From Bacteroidales bacterium (lineage in GTDB: Bacteria; Bacteroidota; Bacteroidia; Bacteroidales; UBA1715), in contig JADKDL010000004.1 of NCBI GenBank assembly GCA_016714605.1, positions 124,001-188,000 of the forward strand: a DNA stretch of 64,000 nucleotides. Direction: 5' to 3'. This document shows positions 38,887-48,212 of this stretch, one piece after another. The notes beneath the pieces were generated by a model. It did no database searches, had not been told where the DNA came from, and was given only the letters and a program-made list of their open reading frames with translations. The translations under genes were made by a program, and so were the position numbers. Positions within the stretch are counted from its first letter, which is position 1; each line of letters opens with the position of its first letter.

Positions 38887-41354
38887 TTAGTCTTCTCTAC
38901 TGTTTTTCCTGAATAGTCTTCTTTTTTTTCTTTTACTATCAACTTCTTCAGTTGTGATAGTATCATTGATTAAATTTGCTTCATTTAAACTGTCTTCTGT
39001 CATTCTTTTTTTTCTTCTATTACCAAACAGTAATTCAAATAAACCTTCTGGAGTTTCATCTATTGATATAGTATCTTCAAGTGATTCTACAAAATTTTCA
39101 CAATTTGTTGTTTCCAAAGAATCTACTTCAAAATTTCCAATATATTTTCTTCCCCATTTGTTTCTCACCGTTTTTGAGTATCCCATAGCCCAAATAGGTA
39201 GAGCCGTGTTTGAATTTTGACCGGTATATGTGTCTTGAAATCTAACAGAAGGATTGTCGAGCCCCATCCAAACGCCAACTACCAATTTAGGTGTAAAGCC
39301 TATAAACCATCCATCTGCATTATTTTGAGTTGTACCTGTCTTTCCGGCAATATCGCCAGAGATACCGTATGTAGTTCTTATTCTTTGCCCTGTACCTTCA
39401 TCAATGGTACTTTGCATCATTTTTACTAGTTGATTTACGAATTCTCTATTTAGAATTTCTTTTGATGATGGTTTCTTTTTCTTATAAATAACTTTACCAT
39501 CTTTTGTTTTAATTGATTCTATTGTATATAAATCCACTAAAAAACCGCCATTGGCAAATGCAGAGTATGCTGTAACCATTTCATATAACGAAGCATCGGC
39601 TACACCCAATACAATAGATGGAACTTTAGGAAGATATGATGTAATGCCCATTTTCTTGGCATTAGAAATTACGTTATCAATTCCTGCTTCAAATAATATT
39701 TTTGCTGATACGGTGTTTACAGAATTTGCTAGAGCACCTTTCATTGAATAAAAACCGTTATATTCACCATTACTATTTCCTGGCGACCAATTTTCATAGT
39801 CGCTGTATTCAATTCTTTCATTACTAAAATAATCGCATGGTGATACGCCATTTTCTAAAGCAGTATAATAGACAATTGGTTTAAACGTTGAACCTACTTG
39901 TCTTTTAGAAATAACTCTATTGTAAGGAAATATTGATGATTGCTGCCACCAATCCATGTTTTTATAGCTCCGGTTTTGGGATCGGCAGCTAATACTGCAC
40001 TTTGTAGTGCCGACATAAAATATTTTAGTGAATCTATATTGTTTAGTAGCATTATAGAATCTTTTATACCCCAAGGTACAAGTGTTTTCTTTGCATCGGA
40101 TATTGAACTTAGAGAATCAAAGTAAACTTTAATTTTTTCTTTTTCCCAAAATTTCTTTTTTTCAAGTTGTTTCCTTAGTATTTCTTGTAAGTAAATAATA
40201 TGTTTGTTATTTGCAGCTAAATAAGCATCTTGCATATTCTTATCAAGGGTAGTTGTAATAATCAAACCATCTGTAAGAATATCAAAATCAGTATTATTTT
40301 TTACATTATATTTTTCAATGATTTTAATAGCTTCTTTTTGAACATAGTCTAGAAAATAACCGTTTTCTTGAATAAAAGCTGTAGCACTTTCATAATTAAG
40401 ATTTAGTTCTAGTTTTTGGAGACTGTCTGCTTGTTCTGTTGTAATTATTTTATTTTTACTCATCAATGAAAGAACAACATTTCTTCTCTCAAGCGAACGT
40501 TGGGGGTAGAGGTGAGGGTTGTACATGGTATTGGCTTTTAACATTCCAATAAGTACAGCACCTTCTTCAATACTTAATTGTTTGCATGATTTAGAGAAAT
40601 ATCTGTAAGAAGCTGCTTCAATTCCAAAAACATTTTCCCCAAAACTTACTGTATTTAAGTACAAAGCCAGAATTTCATGCTTAGTATATATATCTTCTAG
40701 TTTTGCTGCTAATATCATTTCTTTAACCTTTGCAACCGGCATAGTTAAAATTCCATACGATTTTCGTCCGTATACATTTTTAATAAGTTGCTGACTAATT
40801 GTGCTACCGCCTCCGGCATTATCTTGCTGAAATAGTATTGATTTCACAAGTACTCTCATTAAGCTTTTTATATCTATGCCTTCATGTTGCATAAAACGAA
40901 TGTCTTCTGTTGATATGAGAGCATCAGTTATGTGTGAGGGAATATCATTCAATGCAACTTCGTACCTATTTTCAGAAAAATATTTTCCTATAAGCATTCC
41001 TTCTGATGAGTATACGAGACTTGCTTCTGCGTTTGAAATTTTAGCTAGTTCTGCATTGTTTGGTATTTTGCCAAAGATGCCAGCTTTTACAGCTAAAACT
41101 AAAAGAAATATAAAAAGTATTGTAAAAGCTAAAAAACCCACTAATCCAAATGCAGACCATCTAATTAGTAGTTTTTTGCGATTGGTTTCAGGATCTTTAT
41201 ATTTCTTTACAAATCCAAAATTATCAAATTTGTCCTTTAATATTTTATATAAATTGCTTATTTTTTGGTAAATAATAGAGCAAATGTGAATCAACTTCTT
41301 TTGTCTGCCTTTAATATGAAGTATAAACAGAAGTACTATTAGAGAGGTAAACAT
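38887..41354 (-). CDS. Penicillin-binding protein 1A (bifunctional transglycosylase/transpeptidase), frameshifted
   Basis: 822 residues after repair. One membrane helix near residue 60-85, then a GT51 transglycosylase domain with STEDIRFMQHEGID and GGSTISQQLIKN. The transpeptidase domain has GSTFKP (SxxK), ANSVN (SxN) and AGKTGTTQNNADGWFIG (KTG). The frame breaks near 39935: one missing T; with it the junction reads GGSNHQYFPYNRVISKRQ. The ATG at 41354 is chosen because a TAAATTTG -7 box lies at 41389-41382. The tail is basic and Ser/Arg-rich. It makes peptidoglycan at the cytoplasmic membrane. Confidence 0.9.
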
Positions 41355-41381
41355 TTTTTGTTTTATTTTTGAAAAATCGGG

Positions 41382-41389
41382 CAAATTTA
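41382..41389 (-). promoter_or_regulatory. -7 box of the PBP1A gene
   Basis: The minus strand reads TAAATTTG, an exact TAnnTTTG. Expected transcription start near 41375, about 20 bases before the chosen ATG. It also argues against the TTG at 41384, which lies inside the box. No good -33 match was found. Confidence 0.5.
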
Positions 41390-41479
41390 TAAAATAAAGC
41401 TCAATTTGTTAAGCTTAAATTCTTTTATTTTTTGTTTGATGACTAACTGTGTAATTTTCACCGTGCGAAAATTAGGTAA

Positions 41480-42946
41480 TTATACTTTTATTAATGGTAG
41501 TTCAATCTTAAAAAGTGAACCCTTATGTAATTCTGAACTCACTTCAATTTTACCATCCATGAGTTCAACGAGAGCTTTTGTAATTGATAGACCTAGTCCA
41601 CAGCCTTCTTCGGGTTTCAGAATTCGATCATCAGCCTGTCTGAATCTTTCAAAAATAATATCAATTTTGTCTTCTGCTATTCCAATACCAGAGTCTTTTA
41701 CCCAAAAAATAAGGGTATCATGGGTATGTTTAAATCCTATTTCTATATATCCCTGATAGGTGAATTTCAGTGCATTAAAAGTCAAATTAGTAAGAATTTG
41801 TTCTAGTCTTACATCATCGGTCATTGCATGTATTTTTTCACTAGATTCAATTTTCAGTTGCAAGGAAATTCTTTTATTCTCTGCATTTGGTTGCATGAGC
41901 CTATATACATGCTTAACAATTTCGGTAATTTCTGTAGCTTTATATCTTATATCTACTTGTCCGGCTTCTATTTTTGAAATGTCAATAAGATCATTTATCA
42001 GGCACAACATTCTATTGCCGCTTTTTATAATTAAATCTATATATTTTTCTTGTACAGTAGGCAATAAATCTGAGTTTCGCAGTAACTCGGCAAATCCGAG
42101 AATTCCATTCATCGGAGTTCTTATTTCATGACTAAGATTTGCTAGAAATGCAGATTTTAAGTTGTCGCTTTCTTCTGCTTTTATTTTTTCTTTTTCAAGT
42201 TGTTGGTTGATTTCTCTAATCCTCAGCAAACTTTCATTTAGCTCTTCATTTGCTGTTTGATATTCTTCATTTTTTAATTGTATTTCTTCTTGCATTTGCT
42301 TTTTCTCGGTAATATCAAGGTGAGTTCCAGCAGCTCTTAAGGCATTGCCTTCTGCATCTCTTTCCATTACCATACCTTTTGATAAAATCCATCGCCAACT
42401 TCCTGATTTGGATTTCATTCTGAACTCCGATTCATAATATGGAGTTTGCCCTTTTACATGAACTTCTAAAATTGTTTTTACATCAGCTATATCTTCTTTC
42501 AACACCAAATTTTCCCAAGTAATATAATGTTCTTTTAATTCACTCTTTTCATAACCAAGCATTTCAGCCCATTGTGCGTTGAAAGAAACTTTTCCTGTTT
42601 TCAAATCCCAATCCCAAATGCCTAATTTTGAACCTTGAACAGCTAATTGCAAACGCTCTTCGCTGTTTTTGATTTTTTCGTTATTCAAGTAGTCTTTCAA
42701 ACTGGTAAATAGTAAGATAAACAAAATAGGAAGAATCACCCCTGAGAGGTTTTCAATATCTTCAAATTCTGAAATAAATCCTTTCCATTCTAAAAACATA
42801 AAAAGGCAGTAAATAGTAAAGAAAATAACGGTAAATACTGAAATTATCAGTATAGGTGTTGAAATCCTTTTCTTCCTGAAAAAAATTATTACCAATGTAA
42901 TTAACAAGGTTAATACAGATAGTATGTCGATAATGAAAATTTTCAA
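41480..42946 (-). CDS. PAS-domain sensor histidine kinase
   Basis: About 488 residues from a TTG at 42946, directly before a hydrophobic stretch (FIIDILSVLTLLITLVIIFF); no ATG is available there. Two or three membrane helices are followed by a PAS/PAC module (RLQLAVQGSKLGIWDWDLKTG ending at AAGTHLDITEKKQ), a coiled coil, a HisKA dimerisation box with the phospho-acceptor His in SHEIRTPMNGILGFAEL, and a HATPase domain with VKDSGIGIAEDKI and GLGLSITKALVELM. No response regulator is adjacent, so it is an orphan kinase in this window. The start is uncertain; the preceding small membrane gene ends four bases upstream. Confidence 0.85.
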   Translation of the reverse strand: MKIFIIDILSVLTLLITLVIIFFRKKRISTPILIISVFTVIFFTIYCLFMFLEWKGFISEFEDIENLSGVILPILFILLFTSLKDYLNNEKIKNSEERLQLAVQGSKLGIWDWDLKTGKVSFNAQWAEMLGYEKSELKEHYITWENLVLKEDIADVKTILEVHVKGQTPYYESEFRMKSKSGSWRWILSKGMVMERDAEGNALRAAGTHLDITEKKQMQEEIQLKNEEYQTANEELNESLLRIREINQQLEKEKIKAEESDNLKSAFLANLSHEIRTPMNGILGFAELLRNSDLLPTVQEKYIDLIIKSGNRMLCLINDLIDISKIEAGQVDIRYKATEITEIVKHVYRLMQPNAENKRISLQLKIESSEKIHAMTDDVRLEQILTNLTFNALKFTYQGYIEIGFKHTHDTLIFWVKDSGIGIAEDKIDIIFERFRQADDRILKPEEGCGLGLSITKALVELMDGKIEVSSELHKGSLFKIELPLIKV

Positions 42947-42950
42947 TTTT

Positions 42951-43211
42951 TTATACTTTTGATTTGTTAAACTGTATAATCCAAAACAATAGAGATATTG
43001 AACTACCAAGATAGAAGGTGTGTTCTAATATATTTAATAAGTTCCCTAGAAAAAGCTCTTCTAAAGTTGTACAAACTGCGGCTAAAGTAAAAAACAAAAT
43101 ACAGAAAAAAAGCAGTTTTATTGATTTTAATTTTTTGAGTGTTTGATATTGATATATAAACATAAACAATGCTAACAAACTAATTGTAAGCATTAAAATT
43201 TCATCATACAT
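42951..43211 (-). CDS. Small membrane protein upstream of the histidine kinase
   Basis: 86 residues with about three hydrophobic segments (EILMLTISLLALFMFIYQY, IKLLFFCILFFTLAAVC and YLGSSISLLFWIIQF). It ends four bases before the proposed TTG start of the kinase, so translation is probably coupled. It may supply the sensory membrane part of the kinase. An alternative is that a frame break splits one longer kinase. Confidence 0.65.
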   Translation of the reverse strand: MYDEILMLTISLLALFMFIYQYQTLKKLKSIKLLFFCILFFTLAAVCTTLEELFLGNLLNILEHTFYLGSSISLLFWIIQFNKSKV

Positions 43212-43494
43212 AAAGTTGTGTATTTTATGAATTTTTATATCGGTAATTCTTTATGTAAATTTATCATTTTTTTTTAAATAATACTTTTTCTTGTTTAATT
43301 TTAATCAATTATAATTTTATTAGTGAAATTCAAATAAATCGTTCATTAAGCCAATTTTCAAATTAACACCCTATACTCAATTTTTCTGTAAAAAAGTATT
43401 GCCTAAATTCTAAATTTTAAATATTTTATTTTATTTTTAAAAATTCTTTGTTAAAACCTCAAACATTTATTTATTAATAAAAATAAAATTAAAC

Positions 43495-44223
43495 ATGGCA
43501 AAAAACCGCAACTACAGCTGTAAAGATGTCGATATGCTTATGGCATCAAAATCAATCGCATCTAGTTTCAAAACAAATATCGCAGAACTTTCAGCTGTCC
43601 GTACCGATTGGAACGAAACCTATTCAACAGATTTGATTACCAAGATTGACAATGCAATTGAAACACATTTAGGTATAGATACAAAAAAAGAGTTGCGCTC
43701 TGCAACAGCTGCACTTACATCTATACAAGTACCTGCCAAACGAGACATTTCATTCTTCAAAACGCAAATAGACGAGGACTTCAAAAAAGAAACAGCAAAG
43801 CGCGATGAAATTTTAACAACCCTCGGATTTGCAAAACACCTCAGAGGGGTTCAAAAAAGTAATCATGAATCATTAATACAATTGCTCTATCAGTTCAAAA
43901 CCAATATGACCGAAACCCTTCGTAAAGATATTACCGACAAAGGGCTCAACTCTACACTCATAGACAACATTATAGGTTATGCCAATGCATTTATACAAGC
44001 CAATGCAACTCAGGAAACCTTTAAAGGTTCGTCAAAAGAAACTACTCAAGAGGTTACCGATGTTTTCAATGCCATCTACGATGAAATAATTGGCATCTGC
44101 AAGAAAGCATCAAACTATTACCAGTACGAACCATTAAAGAAAGAGCAATTCACCTTTTCTAAAGCTCTTTCTAGTCTAGGGGCAGCAGCAAAAGCTACTA
44201 AAAAAGAAACCGTTAAGGAATAA
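43495..44223 (+). CDS. Conserved hypothetical protein, predominantly helical
   Basis: 242 residues, starting MAKNRNYSCKDVDMLMASK. It has no signal peptide or membrane segment. Composition is rich in Lys, Thr, Ala and Ile with long predicted helices, and the C-terminus is Ala/Lys-rich (AAKATKKETVKE). I do not recognise a named domain; similar proteins occur in other Bacteroidetes to my knowledge, without assigned function. It has more C and G at third positions than its neighbours (for example CGCAACTACAGC near the start), which suggests either strong expression or transfer. A 21-bp periodic array follows directly. Confidence 0.6.
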   Translation: MAKNRNYSCKDVDMLMASKSIASSFKTNIAELSAVRTDWNETYSTDLITKIDNAIETHLGIDTKKELRSATAALTSIQVPAKRDISFFKTQIDEDFKKETAKRDEILTTLGFAKHLRGVQKSNHESLIQLLYQFKTNMTETLRKDITDKGLNSTLIDNIIGYANAFIQANATQETFKGSSKETTQEVTDVFNAIYDEIIGICKKASNYYQYEPLKKEQFTFSKALSSLGAAAKATKKETVKE

Positions 44224-44530
44224 AGTCTGTTTGTCGAAAAAGTATCTACGTTCTCAGAAAAGGGAGAAGTATTAATATAAAAGGGAATAGTCTCATTAAA
44301 GAAGAAAATAGTTTCATCAAAGAAGGGAATAATTCTAACGAACAAGGGATTATATTTTCAGATAAGGATGTCGATTTTACAAAGAAGTACATAAATATTA
44401 TAAAGTATAATATTTCCTTGACGCAAAATAAAATTGACCTGACAAATAAGGGATAAAATTATCATAAAGGGAGTGAGTCTGAAATAAAAGGGAGCTTGTT
44501 TGACAGAAACAAATACTACTTTGCTGTCAC
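44224..44530 (+). repeat. Degenerate 21-bp (seven-codon) periodic array
   Basis: Successive 21-base units follow one another from about 44270 to 44480, most with AAGGGA or AAGAAG at a fixed phase, for example GTTTCATCAAAGAAGGGAATA next to GTCTCATTAAAGAAGAAAATA. In one plus frame they read as heptads such as IKGNSLI, KEENSFI, KEGNNSN and EQGIIFS, up to a stop near 44454. A phase change of two bases follows, then more units. It has no ATG. It may be a decayed heptad-repeat gene. Confidence 0.55.
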
Positions 44531-44594
44531 TAACATTAGCGGAGCGATATTATATTTTTTTAATGCGAATCAAGAATAGAAATTTTTTAATATT

Positions 44595-44620
44595 GAACCC
44601 TATTCAGGGTTCTTTTTCTT
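44595..44620 (+). terminator. Rho-independent terminator-like hairpin
   Basis: GAACCCT / AGGGTTC stem with loop ATTC and then TTTTTCTT. It lies downstream of the periodic array and could end transcription from the gene at 43495. Confidence 0.65.
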
Positions 44621-44623
44621 GCC

Positions 44624-44737
44624 GATTCATACCCCGTATTATATACGGGGCTATTCACATTTAACCACTCCGTGGTTATTATCTCTTTCAATCCTAAAGG
44701 GATTGAATATGAATAGCCCCGAGTAAAACTCGGGGTG
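44624..44737. repeat. Four-hairpin palindromic element (REP/BIME-like)
   Basis: Hairpins: CCCCGTAT/ATACGGGG (44632-44650), TAACCAC/GTGGTTA (44662-44678), TTCAATCC/GGATTGAA (44687-44707) and CCCCGAGT/ACTCGGGG (44717-44735). In addition GGGGCTATTCA (44647-44657) pairs perfectly with TGAATAGCCCC (44710-44720), which would replace the outer hairpins. It is much richer in G and C than its surroundings. Confidence 0.8.
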
Positions 44738-44848
44738 AAAAAAATAAAAATCACCTATATAATAGCAATAAACAAAGTAATTAATATAAAAAATAAGGGT
44801 CTGACTTCAAGTCAAACCCTTATTTTTTTACTTATATATAGTTTGCGA

Positions 44849-45831
44849 TTAAAAATGTTCTCCCAAATATCTTTCAGTATCTAATGCTGCCATACAGCCC
44901 GAACCTGCTGCTGTTATTGCTTGTCTGTACGTTGGGTCTTGTACATCTCCGCAGGCAAAAACTCCTTGTATGCTTGTTTTTGCAGTTCCCGGAATGGTTT
45001 TTATATAACCTACTTCATCTCTTTCCAGCTCTGCAAATATCTCTGAATTTGGGTTGTGACCAATTGCTAGGAAAAATCCGGTTATTGCAATTTTTCTCTC
45101 TTCTTTTCCTTGTTTTAGGAGCAATAGTCCGTTTACACCGTTAGCATCGCCAAGCACTTCTTTGGTTTCATGTTCATACAAAACCTCAATATTTTGAGTC
45201 TTATCTACCCTTTCTTGCATTGCTTTTGAAGCTCTCATATAATTTTTTCTAACTATAAGATATACTTTTCTGGCAATTCCCGACAAGTAAGTGGCTTCTT
45301 CGGCAGCAGTGTCGCCACCGCCTACTACAGCTATATCTTGTCCTTTATAGAAAAAACCATCGCAAGTAGCACAAGCTGATACTCCCTGACCTTTGTATTT
45401 CTCTTCGCTTTCCAGACCTAAATATTTGGCTGTAGCTCCGGTTGCAATAATTACCGATTGTGCTTCAATAATTTTTTCCCGTCAATCGTTATTCTTTTAA
45501 TCTTGTCGCCAAGTTCGGCTTTTGTAGCATATCCCATTCTCACATCGGTTCCAAAACGCTCAGCTTGTTTACGCAAATCGTTCATCAGTTCCGGTCCTGT
45601 TACACCTTCCGGATAGCCGGGGAAATTATCTACTTCGGTAGTGGTGGTCAATTGTCCACCGGGTTGCAAACCTTCATACATCACCGGCGACAGATTTGCT
45701 CTTGCAGCATATATTGCTGCCGTGTATCCTGCCGGCCCTGATCCAATAATTAAGCATCTTACCTTTTCAATTTCTTCAATTTTGTTTTCAGATGCCGATT
45801 CTTTATTCAAATTCATCGATTTAAAATCCAT
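44849..45831 (-). CDS. trxB: Thioredoxin-disulfide reductase, frameshifted
   Basis: 327 residues after repair. FAD-binding GSGPAGYTAAIYAARA, redox-active CATC in VSACATCDGFF, NADPH-binding VVGGGDTAAEEA, and a C-terminal FAD motif FACGDVQDPTYRQAITAAGSGCMAA. The frame breaks near 45471-45477: one A missing from an A run on the coding strand; with it the protein reads DGKKIIEAQSVIIATGA. It reduces thioredoxin with NADPH. The next gene in the same direction starts beyond 45.9 kb, so it is probably monocistronic. Confidence 0.93.
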
Positions 45832-45943
45832 AATTCAATACTTTTGGTTTGATTATTATTGTTGTGTTTTATATTTTCTATACATTATTTTTCAGCTATT
45901 GGAGAGTTCTACTCCAAAATCCTTACATCATTACATGCTATTG

Positions 45944-46357
45944 TCAAGTATTTTTTTTTAGATATACTTTCCCACCAAGGTAAGCTACCGGAATTACAAA
46001 AAATATTGCAATAAGTTTATACATTAAAGTTTCTTCCATTATATAGCTTATGCTTGAAGCTAAGCTAAATACGCCAACCATAATAGCAGTATAAATATGT
46101 TTTTTTTCAGAAAATCGCATTGCAAAATATGCTCCTAATGCAGTAAAAAATAATCCGATAAGTATACTTATATTTTTAATCATTCCCTGACTCACCGTTT
46201 GTTCAATATATTCTGCTGTAAAATCTTTTGATAAAAAATACCGATACCAAATACCATAATAGAATACTGCGAAAACCTGAGTTGAAACCCAATCTATAAT
46301 AAAGCCAAGAAAAACGGCTTTAAAATCTATTTTTGAAAAAAATTCTCTATAATTCAT
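45944..46357 (-). CDS. Hypothetical four-helix membrane protein
   Basis: 137 residues with four hydrophobic segments (around residues 14-34, 62-82, 90-108 and 113-131). Charged ends are MNYREFFSKIDFK and KVYLKKNT. I do not recognise a family. It reads against the duplicated palindromic element that begins 38 bases upstream of its start, which could act as its promoter region or leader. Confidence 0.65.
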   Translation of the reverse strand: MNYREFFSKIDFKAVFLGFIIDWVSTQVFAVFYYGIWYRYFLSKDFTAEYIEQTVSQGMIKNISILIGLFFTALGAYFAMRFSEKKHIYTAIMVGVFSLASSISYIMEETLMYKLIAIFFVIPVAYLGGKVYLKKNT

Positions 46358-47094
46358 TATTTAATTTTTCTTTTTTATCAATGTTCACTGCTGATTGACG
46401 GTTGTACCGTCAATTTTATTCATTCGCCAACGTCATTGTCTGGTATGTTTATTCTGATTAAATAAACATTTATTTTTTCATTCATATTTTTTCATTCTTA
46501 AATAAGGTAATAAGGTTATTTATCATTGTCAACATATTTTTCTACTAAGGTTAAAAACCTTATTTTATAGATTTTAACCTTAGTAGAAATAATCAGTACG
46601 TGTATATTTTAACCTTATTACCTTATTAAAATAGTTTTGCACAGCTCATTGACGGTTGTACCGTCAAATTTCCATTCGCCAACGTCATTGTCTGGTATGT
46701 TTATTCTGATTAAATAAACATTTATTTTTTCATTCATATTTTTTCATTCCTAAATAAGGTAATAAGGTTATTTATCATTGTCAACATATTTTTCTACTAA
46801 GGTTAAAAACCTTATTTTATAGATTTTAACCTTAGTAGAGATAATCAGTACGTGTATATTTTAACCTTATTACCTTATTAAAATAGTTTTGCACTGCTCA
46901 TTGACGGTTGTACCGTCAATTTTTTCCTCACTGACGTTTTATCATTTCCTTAAAAATCGCCTATTTTATTTCAAGAAACTTTTAGAACATCCCATACAAA
47001 AATAATAAATAATAAGTAGATATTTTTTTCTAAATTGCATGAGCATTAAAATTAACTTTTAGATTATAACACATTTTCAAATTCTCAAATTTTC
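46358..47094. repeat. Tandemly duplicated ~253-bp multi-palindrome element
   Basis: Two near-identical copies, 46395-46648 and 46649-46900, bounded by three copies of the hairpin TTGACGGTTGTACCGTCAA (46395, 46649, 46901; periods 254 and 252). Each unit holds a TGTTTATT/AATAAACA hairpin and a 127-bp palindromic core (46501-46627 and 46753-46879) with AATAAGGTAATAAGGTTA at one end and its exact complement at the other. Inside it is the pair TCTACTAAGGTTAAAA / TTTTAACCTTAGTAGA. Copies differ at only a few positions. There is no reading frame. The last ~170 bases before the SMP-30 gene are plain AT-rich spacer. Confidence 0.88.
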
Positions 47095-48029
47095 ATGAAA
47101 CGATTATATTTTTTAGTTTTAGCAAGTTTAATTTATATAATAAATATGGCACAAGATAGTAAAATAGCAACACTGCTTATAGATTCAAAATCGGATGTTG
47201 GTGAAGGAGCTATTTGGGATTATGTAGAACAGCGTCTATTTTGGATTGATATTCCCAAACAAATGCTCTATATTCATTATCCAGACGATACTACAAAAAC
47301 ATTGCCATAAAGACGCCTTCTAAAATTGGAACCGTCGTACCTATAGATAAAAGATAAATGTGTTGTAGCCCTTGCCGATGGTATTTATGAATATAGTTTT
47401 GTAACTAAAACATTTAATAAAAAAGCTCAGATATTAAAAGATAATACCCTAAATAGACTTAATGATGGCAAATGTGCACCCGATGGCGCATTTTGGGTAG
47501 GTTCTATGCACAATACTGCCGAAAAACCCACAGCTGCACTATATAGCATTACTAGCAATTTTGAAGTTACTAAACAGGTAGAAAATATTACCGTTTCTAA
47601 TGGAATAGCATGGTCCTTAGATGGTACAAAAATGTATTATATAGATACACCTACACAAAAGGTTGTACAATACGACTATTCTCAGGGAAAATTTCAAACC
47701 CTAAGGATATTATAATTATTCCCAAAGAATTAGGTAGTCCGGATGGTAGTACCATTGATGCAAATGGAAACTTATGGATTGCTATGTGGAATGGCGGTTG
47801 TGTAACCTGTTGGAACCCGAATACCGGAGCTTTACTAGATAAAATTGAAGTTCCTGCTTGGAATATTACTTCTGTAGCATTTGGAGGAAGTCAACTAGAT
47901 GAGTTATATATTACCTCGTCTCGTTTGTGGATGCCTGAAGGTTATGATAGCAAATTTATTCATGCCGGAAGTGTTTTTTCGTGCAAACCGGGTGTTAAGG
48001 GAGTTAAAGCAATGTATTTCTCTAAATAG
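47095..48029 (+). CDS. SMP-30/gluconolactonase (regucalcin-like) protein, three frame breaks
   Basis: 311 residues after repair: six-bladed beta-propeller lactonase with an N-terminal signal peptide (MKRLYFLVLASLIYIINMAQ). Metal ligands are Glu in VGEGAIW, Asn in LNDGKCAPDG and Asp in SPDG/SLDG, as in the family. Breaks: near 47307 (one T missing), near 47355 (one A extra, restoring PIDKDKCVVALADG) and near 47699 (one A missing, restoring FQNPKDIIIIPKE). Net change +1 gives 312 codons exactly. It hydrolyses sugar lactones in the periplasm. The TTTTCAAATT motif ends next to its ATG. Confidence 0.82.
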
Positions 48030-48032
48030 TGC

Positions 48033-48145
48033 CTCTCAGAAAACGCCAATAACTGCGTTATGCTCTCCTTTAAATTTGTTCATTTACGAAAGTAAACTCC
48101 CAAATTTAAAGGTTCGCATGCCTTGTTCTTGACACCTTCTGAGAA
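48033..48145. repeat. Symmetric cruciform element between SMP-30 and sbcC
   Basis: Inner arms CCTTTAAATTTG (48067-48078) and CAAATTTAAAGG (48101-48112) are perfect complements; outer arms CTCAGAA (48035-48041) and TTCTGAG (48137-48143) are too. The spacers between inner and outer arms are 25 and 24 bases, so the element is nearly symmetric. It begins a few bases after the SMP-30 stop codon. Confidence 0.7.
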
Positions 48146-48212
48146 GTCACTTTGAAAAATGATGAGTTTTATAATTTACACAAAATAAGCATTCTGCAAT
48201 TTTACTCTATTT

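Noticed and set aside
44118..44345. A minus-strand frame with Phe-rich heptads
   Set aside because: It is the antisense reading of the 21-bp array and of the end of the gene at 43495; the plus frame is as regular and neither has a proper start.
46395..46919. Possible CRISPR array in the duplicated palindrome
   Set aside because: Only two long copies with no unique spacers; units are near identical throughout and there are no cas genes.
47899..48132. Open frame running from the SMP-30 gene into the cruciform
   Set aside because: It overlaps the lactonase in another frame; the sequence after the stop is palindromic rather than coding.
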